From: Achromobacter pestifer
GTDB taxonomy: Bacteria; Pseudomonadota; Gammaproteobacteria; Burkholderiales; Burkholderiaceae_B
Direction of reading: 5' to 3'
Length of the DNA stretch: 64,000 bases
Assembly (NCBI RefSeq): GCF_013267355.1
Contig: NZ_CP053985.1
Span: 3,596,001-3,660,000 of the forward strand
Translations under genes and position numbers: made by a program
The notes under the pieces: generated by a model
What the model saw: the letters and a program-made list of their open reading frames with translations, nothing else
Databases searched by the model: none
What the model was told of the DNA's origin: nothing
Shown: piece by piece, positions 25,449 to 33,888 of the stretch
Position numbering within the stretch: the first letter of the stretch is position 1
How the letters are laid out: each line of letters starts with the position of its first letter

Positions 25449-27889
25449 AACTTGTACCGCAGCTGCGCCAACACGTTGCGCGGCGCGCCGTAGTACACGG
25501 AGTTGTAGTTGCCGATGCCGGAGTAGTAGGTCTTGTCCAGCACGTTGTTCAGGTTCACCGTCACGCGCAGGTCCTTGTTGAAGTCATAGGCGGCCATCAA
25601 GCCGAACACGCCATAGCTGTCTTGCGTGAAGCGGCGGTTGGCGCCATTGACGGACTGCGAGAAATAAGTGCCTCCTTGCCAGTGCATGTTGCCGCCCACC
25701 GTCAGGCGGTGCCAGTCTCCCGGCAGGCGGTAGGTGGTGGCAAGCTTGAACAACTGCTCGGGCTGGGTTGTGCTGACGCGTTCGCCGGCCCGGTCGCGCG
25801 ACCGGCTATAGGTGTAGCCGGCATGCAGTTGCCAGCCGGGCAGCAATTCGCCGGATACCTCCAGTTCGATGCCCTTGGTCGTCACGCCGGGCACGGCAAT
25901 GTAGGCGGTGCCACCGGTGGGCGTCATGGCGCCGCTGGGATCCAGTTCGGCGACGTTGTCCTGCTTGAGTTGGAACAGCGCGACGCTGGCGTTCAATCGG
26001 CCGTCCAGGTATTCGCCCTTGGCGCCCACTTCCACGCTTTTGCCCGTCATGGGATCCAGCTGACGATTGGAGGCATCGAAGTTGAAGGCCTGCGGCTTGA
26101 ACACGTCGGTGTAGCTGGCGTAGACGGTGTGATGGGCGTCCACATCGAACGTGACGCCGGCATACGGGATGAATTTGTTCTTCACCTCGGTGCCGTAATT
26201 GCCGCGAAAACCGCTGCTGAAAACGGAATTTTGCTCCCAGCGGTAGTCGGTGAGCCGTCCGCCCAGGATGAGCGCGAACCGGTCGGTGGGGTGCAGGACG
26301 GTGGCGCCATAGAGGATCTTCTGCGATACCTCGATATCATGGTCCAGCAGGCGCTTGTAGACCGTGGGCTTGAAGCTGTTGTTGTTCCAGTTGAAGGCGT
26401 CTTTGACGATCGTGTCGCTCAGGCCGTCGTCGCGCCGCGACGTCGAGTGCGTGCGCGCGGCGTTGTAGCCGAACACCAGGTCGTGGCGGCGGCCCAGCAG
26501 CGAGTACATGCCGGAGGCCTGCACGTCCACGCTGTTCTCGCGAGAGTCCGTATCGAACAGGCTGGCCTGGCCCAGGCTGTGGCTGATGCTGTGCGTCTTC
26601 GCGTCAATGAATGAACCTCCCATCCCCGCGATCAACTCGCTGGAGGAATAATTCCGATGCCCCGCGGCCAGCTTCAGTTGCCAGTCGTTGTCGAAGGTAT
26701 GCGTGACGTCGGCGAAGTAGCGGGTGGTCTCGTGATTGCGCCAAGTCCACTTGTCGGCGGGATTGGTCGAGCGCGAGAAGCTCGCCTGCCGGCCGTCCGA
26801 GTAAAACGCGGGCAGATGGATGTTGGAAGAGGCGTCGTTCTTGTTCTTTTGGTACTCGATACCCAGCGTTGCGGTCGTGCGCGCGGTGATGTCGGCTTCG
26901 ACAATGCCGTAGAGCACGTCTTCGCGGGTCTTTGTGTAGTCGATGAAGCTGGCGCTGTCGTCCACCGCGGCGATCATCCGGCCGCGGATTCTGCCGTTCT
27001 CGGCCAGCGAGCCGCCCAAGTCCAGTTCGCCCCGGTACTGGTCCCAGGATCCGGCGCCGGCGGTGACGCTGCCCTGGAACTCGCGGGTGGGCCGCTTGCG
27101 GATCAGGTTGATGACGCCCGAGGGATAGCCGGCGCCATTGACCAGGCCCGTGGCGCCCTTGAGGATCTCGACGCGGTCGTATATGACCGAGCTGCTGATG
27201 CTGTAGTTGTCGCGCACGTTGCCGCCGTCGCTGGACAGGCTGGGCAGGCCGTCGAACTGGAAATTCTGCAGCTGGAAGCCGCGGGAATAGAAGGCGTAGC
27301 CTTCGGAGTTGCTGCGGCTGACGACGACGCCAGGCGCTTGTTCCAGCGCGCCGGCAACGGTGACGATGCCCTGGTCTTCCATCTGCTGGCGCGTGATGAC
27401 CGTCACGGACTGCGGTGTTTCGCGCAATGACAGGCGCATGCGCGTGGCGGAGTTGGACTCCGGCACGGTGTAGGAGCCCGTGCCTTCGCTGGGCGCGATG
27501 ATGCTGCTGGCGGTGACCATGACCGGTTCCAGCGATGTCACGGCGCCGGCCGAGGGCTGCAGGCGCACGCTCAATACCCCCGCGGGGGTGACGACGAGTT
27601 CCAGGCCCGTGCCCGCCAGGGCTTGCCGCGCCGCGGCTTCGGCGCTCAGCGCGCCGCGCACCGGCGCGGCTTGCCTGCCTGCGACGAGTTCGGCATTGGC
27701 CGAGATGGTGCGGCCGCTATGCAGCGAAATCCGGCTCAGCGTGTCGGCCAAGGGGGCTGCGGGCAGGTCGTAGGACTGTGCGGCCTGGTGCGTGGGGGCG
27801 GTGTCCTGTGCAAGCGCGGACGGCGTCAGCGCGCAGGCGCTGAGGGCGCCGGCGACAAGCGCCGCGCTGCGGCTCAAGGGGAAATTCAT
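25445..27889 (-). CDS. TonB-dependent siderophore receptor with N-terminal signalling (STN) domain
   Basis: The 814-residue protein has a signal peptide (about 1-27), an STN domain (about 39-110, YDLPAAPLADTLSRISLHSG), a plug with the TonB-dependent features LRETPQSVTVITRQQMED and NGAGYPSGVINLIRKRPT, and a 22-strand barrel ending in the terminal Phe of NVLAQLRYKF. It resembles FpvA/FoxA-type ferric siderophore transducers. The STN domain, with the upstream FecR and sigma factor genes, indicates cell-surface signalling. The siderophore cannot be told from sequence; no biosynthesis genes are nearby. Confidence 0.94.
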   Translation of the reverse strand: MNFPLSRSAALVAGALSACALTPSALAQDTAPTHQAAQSYDLPAAPLADTLSRISLHSGRTISANAELVAGRQAAPVRGALSAEAAARQALAGTGLELVVTPAGVLSVRLQPSAGAVTSLEPVMVTASSIIAPSEGTGSYTVPESNSATRMRLSLRETPQSVTVITRQQMEDQGIVTVAGALEQAPGVVVSRSNSEGYAFYSRGFQLQNFQFDGLPSLSSDGGNVRDNYSISSSVIYDRVEILKGATGLVNGAGYPSGVINLIRKRPTREFQGSVTAGAGSWDQYRGELDLGGSLAENGRIRGRMIAAVDDSASFIDYTKTREDVLYGIVEADITARTTATLGIEYQKNKNDASSNIHLPAFYSDGRQASFSRSTNPADKWTWRNHETTRYFADVTHTFDNDWQLKLAAGHRNYSSSELIAGMGGSFIDAKTHSISHSLGQASLFDTDSRENSVDVQASGMYSLLGRRHDLVFGYNAARTHSTSRRDDGLSDTIVKDAFNWNNNSFKPTVYKRLLDHDIEVSQKILYGATVLHPTDRFALILGGRLTDYRWEQNSVFSSGFRGNYGTEVKNKFIPYAGVTFDVDAHHTVYASYTDVFKPQAFNFDASNRQLDPMTGKSVEVGAKGEYLDGRLNASVALFQLKQDNVAELDPSGAMTPTGGTAYIAVPGVTTKGIELEVSGELLPGWQLHAGYTYSRSRDRAGERVSTTQPEQLFKLATTYRLPGDWHRLTVGGNMHWQGGTYFSQSVNGANRRFTQDSYGVFGLMAAYDFNKDLRVTVNLNNVLDKTYYSGIGNYNSVYYGAPRNVLAQLRYKF

Positions 27890-27994
27890 GATTCAAGATG
27901 TCCGGCAAAAATGGGGGATTTCGGTTGCGTCACAGGTAATGACGGATGCCCGACCTCAATCCCCTCATCGTCGCGCGGGGTATGCGCTTTTTTG

Positions 27995-28972
27995 TTATGC
28001 GGCGTCCACCAGCGTCAGCCACGGACCGTAGCGACGGACCTGTATCGGCAGGGTTTCGCCCAGGGCCAGCAGGGTCTGGCGCGGGTCGTCCAGCGGGAAT
28101 ACGCCGAACACGCGCAGTGTGGCGGCCTCTGGCGACAGGCGGATCACGCCGGGTTGATAGGCGCGCAACTGCGCTATGACTTCGGCCAGGCGGGCATCGC
28201 GCACGCTGAGGATGCCGCTGCGCCAGCTGGCTTGCGCGGCGTCTTCCCGTTGCCACGCGCGGTTGCGGTCGAAGGCCGCCGTGCCGGCTTGAGGCAGAGC
28301 CAGGGGGCTGCCGTGTTCGGGGTGCAGGACCAGCGTGCTTTCCAGGGCGCTGGCCACGGCGTAGGCATCGAACTGGATCACAGCCAGATGCGATTCGCCG
28401 CCGGTCACGGCGCCATATCGCGTTTGCACCACGAAGGGCCGGCTGTCGGAGCGGGTCTCGGCGTAGAGCCCGCCCTGGCGCAGCACGACGGTGCGCCGCA
28501 TGTCGTCATAGTGCACATCGGCGGCCGAACGCGCGTTCAGCGTCAGCATGGAACCGTCTTCCAGCGTGTAGGTCTGGCGTTCGCCTGTGTGAGTGGAGTA
28601 GGTTGCTGACAGTCCGGCAAGCGGAATGTAGCGGTCGGCCATCAAGGCGCCGGCCGACACGCCGGAAAACAGCATAGCCAGCTTCAGGACGCGGCGCCGG
28701 TCCAGGCCGCTGCCTTGCAGCAGGGCGGCCCGTGCCGCGCGGGCGGGGCCGGGAGCCGCGTCGGCCGCGCCGCGCAATTGGGCCAGCGGCTGGCGCATGA
28801 TGCCGTCCACCTCGGCCCAGGCGCGCGCGTGCTCCGGATGGCTGGCGAGCCAGCGCTCGAAGCGCTGGCGGTCTTGGTCGGTGGCCTGGCCCGATGTCAG
28901 CAGCACGATCCAGTCGACCGCGCGTTCCATCAGCGCGTCGCGGGCGGCGCCAGCCATGGAGGCGCCGCTCAT
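27995..28972 (-). CDS. FecR-family anti-sigma regulator
   Basis: The 325-residue protein has the FecR N-terminal cytoplasmic domain (AVDWIVLLTSGQATDQDRQRFERWL), a hydrophobic segment near 98-118 and a periplasmic part with THTGERQTYTLEDGSMLTLNARSA and VVLRQGGLYAET, plus a C-terminal STN-like region. FecR senses the liganded receptor and controls the cognate ECF sigma factor. The start overlaps the sigma factor stop as ATGA. The receptor gene follows 105 bases downstream on the same strand. Confidence 0.93.
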   Translation of the reverse strand: MSGASMAGAARDALMERAVDWIVLLTSGQATDQDRQRFERWLASHPEHARAWAEVDGIMRQPLAQLRGAADAAPGPARAARAALLQGSGLDRRRVLKLAMLFSGVSAGALMADRYIPLAGLSATYSTHTGERQTYTLEDGSMLTLNARSAADVHYDDMRRTVVLRQGGLYAETRSDSRPFVVQTRYGAVTGGESHLAVIQFDAYAVASALESTLVLHPEHGSPLALPQAGTAAFDRNRAWQREDAAQASWRSGILSVRDARLAEVIAQLRAYQPGVIRLSPEAATLRVFGVFPLDDPRQTLLALGETLPIQVRRYGPWLTLVDAA

Positions 28973-29481
28973 GCCGCGTCGGTTGCGCGGCGCGACGCAA
29001 TGCAATGCAGGAAGGCGCGCTTCACATGGCGTTCCACGGTCGCCAGCGACAGGCCCAGGGTTTGCGCAATGGCGGGATGGGTCATGCCGTCCAGCCGGTT
29101 CAGCAGGAAGGCGTGTTTGACCGGCACGGGCAGGCCATCCAGCAGATGGTCGATTTCCATGACCGCCTGCTTCAGCATGATCAGGGTTTCGGGCGACGCG
29201 GCGACCGGTTCTGGCTCCAGCGCAAGCGCTTGCAGATAACGCGCCTCGACATCGCGCGCGCGCCACAGGTCGATGGTCAGCCGGCGTGCCAGGGTCAGCA
29301 GGTAGGCGCGCGGTTCGGACAGGGGGGCGGCGGTGGGAGAGGTGAGGACGCGGACAAACGTGTCCTGCGTGAGGTCGGCGGCGTCGGCGCGGTTGCTGAC
29401 GCGCCGGTTCAGCCAGCCGAGCAGCCAGTCGTGGTGATCCGCGTAAAGCCGGTGGACGTTCGTGTACGCGGGGGAATCCAT
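28969..29481 (-). CDS. FecI-type ECF sigma factor
   Basis: With the ATG at 29481 the protein has 170 residues. Region 2 (HHDWLLGWLNRRVSNRADAADLTQDTFVRVL) and region 4 (AFLLNRLDGMTHPAIAQTLGLSLATVERHVKRAFLHC) are both clear. It should direct transcription of the receptor gene when released by FecR. An upstream in-frame start at 29520 would begin inside the Fur-box-like palindrome, so 29481 is preferred. Confidence 0.93.
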   Translation of the reverse strand: MDSPAYTNVHRLYADHHDWLLGWLNRRVSNRADAADLTQDTFVRVLTSPTAAPLSEPRAYLLTLARRLTIDLWRARDVEARYLQALALEPEPVAASPETLIMLKQAVMEIDHLLDGLPVPVKHAFLLNRLDGMTHPAIAQTLGLSLATVERHVKRAFLHCIASRRATDAA

Positions 29482-29496
29482 GGATGGCGGGACAGC

Positions 29497-29525
29497 AATG
29501 AGTGTTAATAAGAATAACACTCATT
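29497..29525 (-). promoter_or_regulatory. Fur-box-like palindrome upstream of the FecI-type sigma factor gene
   Basis: AATGAGTGTTA (29497-29507) and TAACACTCATT (29515-29525) are exact reverse complements of 11 bases, separated by ATAAGAA. The A/T-rich core resembles Fur sites that carry ATAAGAAT and CTCATT elements. It lies 16-44 bases before the sigma factor ATG, where a repressor would block transcription under iron-replete conditions. Fur binding is inferred from similarity and context. Confidence 0.75.
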
Positions 29526-29556
29526 TATAGCGTGAATCGCCCGCCAGGACAACGGG

Positions 29557-30966
29557 CTAGCCCGCCAGCAGCTTGCCCAGCGTCGCCATGCCTTGCTCCA
29601 TCTCCGGGTTCCAGGGATGTCCGCCGTTCAGGCGCAGGAAGTTGCCGAAGCCGCCGGACGCCGAGAACAGCGGGCCCGGCGCGATGCTGATGCCGTGGCC
29701 GAGCGCGGCGCGGTGGACCTTGAGCGTGTCGATGTGCGCCGGCAGCTCCACCCACACGAAGTAGCCGCCCAGCGGCCGCGTGGCGCGCGTGCCCCTGGGG
29801 AAGTAGCGGGCGATGGCTTGCAGCAGCTCGCCTTGCTGCGAGGCCAGGGCCTGCCGGAACTGCCTCAGATGGCGGTCGAAACCGCCTTTTTCCAGATAGG
29901 CGGCGATGGCGGCCTGGGTGGGCGCGGCGGTCGCCAGGCTGGTGGTGAGCTTGTTGCGCATGATGCGCCGCGTGTAGCGGCCGGCGGCGACCCAGCCCAC
30001 TCGATAGCCCGGCGCCAGGGTCTTGGAGAACGACGAGCAGTGCATCACGATGCCGTCGCGATCGAAGGCTTTGGCCGGGCGCGGCCGCTGTTCACCGAAA
30101 TACAGCTCGCCGTAGACGTCGTCCTCGATCAGGGCCACGTCGTGGCTGGCCAGCAGCCGCACCAGCGCTTCCTTCTTGTCGTCGGGCATCAGGCTGCCCA
30201 GCGGATTCTGGAACGTGGTCATGAGCCAGCAGGCTTTGGGGCGATGGCGCAGGATGGCCTGCTCCAGCGCCTGCAGGTCTATGCCTTCGCGCGGATGCGT
30301 GGCGACTTCGATGGCGTGTAGGTGATTGCGTTCCAGCGATTGCAGCGCGGCGTAGAAGGTGGGGGACTCCACGATGACCGCGTCGCCGGGATTGGTGACC
30401 GCCGCCAGGCTCAGGTTCAGCGCGTCCAGCGCGCCGTTGGTGATGATGATGTCGTCCACCGGCACGGACATGCCGTCGGCCAGGTAACGCAGCGCGATGG
30501 CGCGGCGCAGCGCGGCGTCGCCCGGGCTGAGGTCGTCGATGGAGCCCCAGGGATCCAGGCGCTGCACCGTGGCCGCCATGAACTTCGCCAGGCGTCCGTA
30601 GGGCAGCAGCGAGGGGCTGGGAAAGGCCGAGCCGAAGGGCAGCATGTCGCGCCGCAAGGTGGCGTTGAGCACTTGCAGCACGTTGTCGCTGACGTCCACT
30701 GGATGGCGTCCGGCGCTGGCGCTGGACAGGCCGTCCAGCTCCGGCAGCGTGGCATGCGGCGCGCGCAGCACGTAGTAGCCGGAGCGGTCGCGGGCGCGGA
30801 TCAGGCCGCGCGCCTCCAGCAGGTAATAGGCCTTGAAGACCGTCGAGGGGCTGACGCCGCGGCTGGCGCTGGTCTGCCGCACCGAGGGCAGGCGGTCGCC
30901 CGCCTGCAGCAGGCCCGATCGGATCGAGGCGGTGATTTCTTCTGTCAGCCGTTCATAGCGCTTCAT
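29557..30966 (-). CDS. MocR-type transcriptional regulator (GntR winged helix fused to aminotransferase fold)
   Basis: The 469-residue protein has a GntR winged helix at residues 1-70 (YERLTEEITASIRSGLLQAGDRLPSVR, SPSTVFKAYYLLEARGLI) and a fold-type I aminotransferase domain, including TNGALDALNLSL and the PLP lysine in SSFSKTLAPGYRVGW (about residue 312). It is downstream of the bd oxidase genes on the same strand, 27 bases after the DUF2474 stop, and so may be part of their transcript. Its target is not known; a perfect inverted repeat upstream of cioA (33684-33703) is a candidate. Confidence 0.92.
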   Translation of the reverse strand: MKRYERLTEEITASIRSGLLQAGDRLPSVRQTSASRGVSPSTVFKAYYLLEARGLIRARDRSGYYVLRAPHATLPELDGLSSASAGRHPVDVSDNVLQVLNATLRRDMLPFGSAFPSPSLLPYGRLAKFMAATVQRLDPWGSIDDLSPGDAALRRAIALRYLADGMSVPVDDIIITNGALDALNLSLAAVTNPGDAVIVESPTFYAALQSLERNHLHAIEVATHPREGIDLQALEQAILRHRPKACWLMTTFQNPLGSLMPDDKKEALVRLLASHDVALIEDDVYGELYFGEQRPRPAKAFDRDGIVMHCSSFSKTLAPGYRVGWVAAGRYTRRIMRNKLTTSLATAAPTQAAIAAYLEKGGFDRHLRQFRQALASQQGELLQAIARYFPRGTRATRPLGGYFVWVELPAHIDTLKVHRAALGHGISIAPGPLFSASGGFGNFLRLNGGHPWNPEMEQGMATLGKLLAG

Positions 30967-30993
30967 GGGCGGGTCCGTTTGCGTGGGTCGTAA

Positions 30994-31137
30994 TCAGGTC
31001 GACATGCCGATGGATTTCATCACCAGGCGCAGCGCATAGGCTGCCACGCCCAGGGCCGCGACGCTGCATGCCCAGATCATCGCCAGCCAGAGCAGGCGGC
31101 TGCGCCACGAGGGCAGGGAGGGTTGGGAGCCGTTCAT
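30994..31137 (-). CDS. DUF2474 small membrane protein of the bd oxidase operon
   Basis: This 47-residue protein starts MNGSQPSLPSWRSRLLWLAM and has a single membrane helix (about residues 15-37) containing IWACSVAALGVAAYALR, the DUF2474 pattern. Its ATG overlaps the cioB stop by one base (ATGA arrangement shifted to TGATG), so it is translated with the oxidase subunits. Small single-helix subunits such as CydX stabilise bd oxidases; DUF2474 is the analogue commonly found with cyanide-insensitive-type enzymes. It is easily missed because of its length. Confidence 0.87.
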   Translation of the reverse strand: MNGSQPSLPSWRSRLLWLAMIWACSVAALGVAAYALRLVMKSIGMST

Positions 31138-32144
31138 CAGTGGAACTCCTCGCCGAGGCGCACCTTGCCCCGGAACACGTAGTACGACCAGGCGGTGTAC
31201 ATGAGGATAATCGGAATGATCACCAGCGCTCCCACCAGCGCGAAGCCCTGGCTTTGCGGCGGGGCGGATGCGGTCCAGATGGACACGTCCGGCGGGATGA
31301 TGGCGGGCCAGATGCTGATGCCCAGGCCGCTGTAGCCCAGGAACAGCAGCGCCAGCGACAGCACGAAGGGGCCGGCGTTGGGCATGCCCTTGACGCGGCG
31401 GATGAGATCAAAGCCGGCCACGGCGACCAGCAGCGGCACCGGCAGGAACCAGAACATATTGGGCAGGCTGAACCAGCGCTGCGCGATCTGCGGCTGCGCC
31501 AGGGGCGTCCAGATGCTGAGCGCCGCGATCACGGCCAGCAGCGCCAGCGTGAGGGGCCGGGCGATGTCGCACATGTGGCGATGCAGGCGGCCTTCGGTCT
31601 TCATGATGAGCCAGGTGCAGCCGAGCAGCGCGTAGGCCACGACCAGCCCCGCGCCGGTGAAGAGCGAGAAGGGGCTGATCCAGTCCCAGGCGCCGCCTTG
31701 ATAGGCGCGGTTCACCACCGGGATGCCTTCGATGTAGGCGCCCAACGTCACGCCCTGGAAGAAGGTGGCGCAGACCGAGCCGAGCACGAAGGCGCGGTCC
31801 CACAGCGGGCGGTGATGCTCGTCGGCCTTGAAGCGGAACTCGAACGCCACGCCGCGGAAGATCAGGCCCAGCAGCATGAACACCAGCGGCAGATGGAGCG
31901 CGCTCAGGATCACCGAGTAGGCCAGTGGGAACGCCGCCATCAGGCCGGCGCCGCCCAGCACCAGCCAGGTCTCGTTGCCGTCCCACACGGGCGCCACGGT
32001 GTTGACCATGACGTCGCGTTCCTCGCGGTCGGCGATCAGCGGAAAGAGGATGCCGATGCCCAGATCGAAGCCATCCATGATCACGTACATCATCACGCCG
32101 AACAGGATGATGACGGCCCATACCAGTGCAAGGTCGATGCCCAT
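31137..32144 (-). CDS. cioB: Cytochrome bd-type quinol oxidase subunit II (CioB/CydB)
   Basis: The 335-residue polytopic protein has CydB signatures: VWAVIILFGVMMYVIMDGFDLG at the N-terminus, RDVMVNTVAPVWDGNETWLV, and HLPLVFMLLGLIFRGVAFEFR. About eight membrane helices can be seen. Subunit II supports haem insertion and stability of the oxidase. The gene follows cioA by 4 bases. The cio name is chosen because the operon carries DUF2474 and a short-Q-loop subunit I. Confidence 0.94.
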   Translation of the reverse strand: MGIDLALVWAVIILFGVMMYVIMDGFDLGIGILFPLIADREERDVMVNTVAPVWDGNETWLVLGGAGLMAAFPLAYSVILSALHLPLVFMLLGLIFRGVAFEFRFKADEHHRPLWDRAFVLGSVCATFFQGVTLGAYIEGIPVVNRAYQGGAWDWISPFSLFTGAGLVVAYALLGCTWLIMKTEGRLHRHMCDIARPLTLALLAVIAALSIWTPLAQPQIAQRWFSLPNMFWFLPVPLLVAVAGFDLIRRVKGMPNAGPFVLSLALLFLGYSGLGISIWPAIIPPDVSIWTASAPPQSQGFALVGALVIIPIILMYTAWSYYVFRGKVRLGEEFH

Positions 32145-32148
32145 GGCC

Positions 32149-33585
32149 TCAGACTCCCGAATGCTTGCGTTGCGCGGGCTCGATGCCCGCCAGGGTGGAG
32201 GCGGCCGACAGCGGCCGCGACGGCTGGCGCGGTTCGCCCGGGCCGCCCGACAGCGGCGCGTGGCCGGGGGCGGGGCTGGGGCCCATGCGGATCAGGCGCA
32301 GCATGTACGACACGCCGGCGCCGAACACCAGCAGGTACACCACCACGAACAGCGCCAGCGTCAGCGTCAGTTCGCCCAGCCCGTGCGGCGTGGCCGCGTC
32401 GGCGGTGCGCATGACGCCGTACACCACCCAGGGCTGGCGGCCGATCTCGGTCACGTACCAGCCCGCCAGGATGGCGATCAGCCCGGACGGCCCCATCCAC
32501 AGCGCGAAGCGGTGCAGCCAGCGCGATTCGTACAGCCGGCCGCGCCAGCGCGACCAGGCCGCCCAGATGGCCAGGGCAATCATCAGCATGCCCAGGCCCG
32601 CCATCACGCGGAACGACCAGAACACGGCCGTGGCATTGGGGCGGTCTTCGGGCGGATACGACTTCAGGCCGGGGAACTGGCCGTCCCAGCTGTGCGTGAG
32701 GATCAGGCTGCCCAGGCGCGGGATATTGACCGCGTAACGGGTTTCCTCGCGTTCCATGTCGGGGATGCCGAACAGCGTCAGCGGCACGCCGGCGCCAGGC
32801 TCGTTTTCCCAGTGGCCTTCGATGGCGGCGATCTTGGCGGGCTGGTGCTTCAACGTATTCAGGCCATGGAAGTCGCCCACCACCGCTTGCAGCGGGGCCA
32901 CCAGCAGCAGCATGCCCATGGCCATCGCGAACATCTTCTTCACGGCGGGGCTGCGGTCGCCGCGCAGCATGTGCCAGGCGCCGGAAGCGCCCACCATCAG
33001 CGCGGTCGCCAGGAACGCGGCGATGCCCATGTGCGCCAGGCGGTAGGGGAAGGACGGATTGAAGATGACGGCCAGCCAGTCCGTGGGCACCACGCGGCCG
33101 TCCAGGATTTCGTAGCCGGCGGGCGTCTGCATCCAGCTGTTGGACGCCAGGATCCAGGTGGCCGACACCAGCGTGCCCAGCGCCACCATGACGGTCGAGA
33201 AGAAGTGCAGGCCCGGCCCCACGCGCGACCAGCCGAACAGCATCACGCCCAGGAATCCGGCCTCAAGGAAGAAGGCGGTCAGCACTTCATAGGCCAGCAG
33301 CGGTCCGGTCACGCTGCCGGCGAAATCGGAGAAGAAGCTCCAGTTGGTGCCGAACTGATAGGCCATCACCAGGCCGGACACCACGCCCATGCCGAAGTTG
33401 ACGGCGAAGATCTTGGTCCAGAAATGGTAGAGGTCGCGGTAGACGGTGTTGCGCGTGCGCAGCCACAGGCCTTCGAGCACGGCGAGGTAGCTGGCCAGGC
33501 CGATGGTGATGGCGGGGAAGATGATGTGAAACGAGATGGTGAAGCCGAACTGTATTCGGGCTAGCAATAGCGCGTCGCTATCCAT
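32149..33585 (-). CDS. cioA: Cytochrome bd-type quinol oxidase subunit I (CioA/CydA)
   Basis: The 478-residue protein starts MDSDALLLARIQFGFTISFH, containing the N-terminal haem-ligand His of CydA. Other family elements are FWTKIFAVNFGMGVVSGLVM, RLAHMGIAAFLATALMVG and the GRQPWVVYGVMRT segment. The quinol-binding loop between helices VI and VII is short, as in cyanide-insensitive oxidases (CIO) and unlike E. coli CydA. The complex reduces O2 to water with ubiquinol at high affinity. An upstream in-frame codon at 33630 would add 15 Arg-rich residues without family similarity. Confidence 0.95.
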   Translation of the reverse strand: MDSDALLLARIQFGFTISFHIIFPAITIGLASYLAVLEGLWLRTRNTVYRDLYHFWTKIFAVNFGMGVVSGLVMAYQFGTNWSFFSDFAGSVTGPLLAYEVLTAFFLEAGFLGVMLFGWSRVGPGLHFFSTVMVALGTLVSATWILASNSWMQTPAGYEILDGRVVPTDWLAVIFNPSFPYRLAHMGIAAFLATALMVGASGAWHMLRGDRSPAVKKMFAMAMGMLLLVAPLQAVVGDFHGLNTLKHQPAKIAAIEGHWENEPGAGVPLTLFGIPDMEREETRYAVNIPRLGSLILTHSWDGQFPGLKSYPPEDRPNATAVFWSFRVMAGLGMLMIALAIWAAWSRWRGRLYESRWLHRFALWMGPSGLIAILAGWYVTEIGRQPWVVYGVMRTADAATPHGLGELTLTLALFVVVYLLVFGAGVSYMLRLIRMGPSPAPGHAPLSGGPGEPRQPSRPLSAASTLAGIEPAQRKHSGV

Positions 33586-33683
33586 GGCGGTATTCCTGAC
33601 TTCGTCGCCAGCGCGCCTCAACCGCCACAAGACGGCGTGCGCTGACGGGTGTTTGAGCTACACCGTGAAGTTAGTGCCGCAGG

Positions 33684-33703
33684 CTGAATCAGTACAGATT
33701 CAG
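33684..33703. promoter_or_regulatory. Perfect inverted repeat upstream of cioA, candidate operator
   Basis: CTGAATC (33684-33690) and GATTCAG (33697-33703) are exact reverse complements around AGTACA. The site centres about 108 bases upstream of the cioA ATG. A dimeric regulator such as the MocR-type protein encoded at the end of the operon could bind it; that link is an inference. Confidence 0.5.
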
Positions 33704-33825
33704 AAATAGAATAAAAAAGCGGATCAGTTTGGGCGAATTGCCAGGGCGGAGCCGGTTTTTCATAGGGAAATGATCTGTGCTGCAACTCTTGCTCAGGTCG
33801 TTGAGTTACAAAAAAAGCAGCACAG

Positions 33826-33874
33826 AAAAGGCGGCTGCGTCCCCTGATATGCTCGTTTGGAGACGCAGGCCGCC
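33826..33874 (-). terminator. Rho-independent terminator of the hydrolase gene
   Basis: On the minus strand GGCGGC-C-TGCGTC (33874-33862) pairs with GACGCAGCCGCC (33841-33830), with one bulged C and a 20-base loop, followed by TTTTC and then a further T-rich stretch. It lies 15 bases after the hydrolase stop at 33889. Confidence 0.65.
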
Positions 33875-33888
33875 GGGCCCTGCCATGG

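Larger units (their letters stand above)
33586..33888. other. Intergenic region upstream of cioA with operator and terminator
   Basis: About 300 bases without a gene. The half next to cioA should hold its promoter and contains the inverted repeat at 33684-33703. The half next to the hydrolase gene holds its terminator (33826-33874). A/T-rich patches occur at 33704-33718 and 33810-33830. I saw no good FNR/ANR box (TTGAT-N4-ATCAA). Confidence 0.6.

Noticed and set aside
31975..33564. Long open frame antisense to cioA and cioB
   Set aside because: His/Gln/Arg-rich translation with no domain; the minus strand encodes the oxidase.
33631..33790. FNR/ANR site for anaerobic control of cioAB
   Set aside because: No good TTGAT-N4-ATCAA match; the only clear dyad is CTGAATC-N6-GATTCAG.
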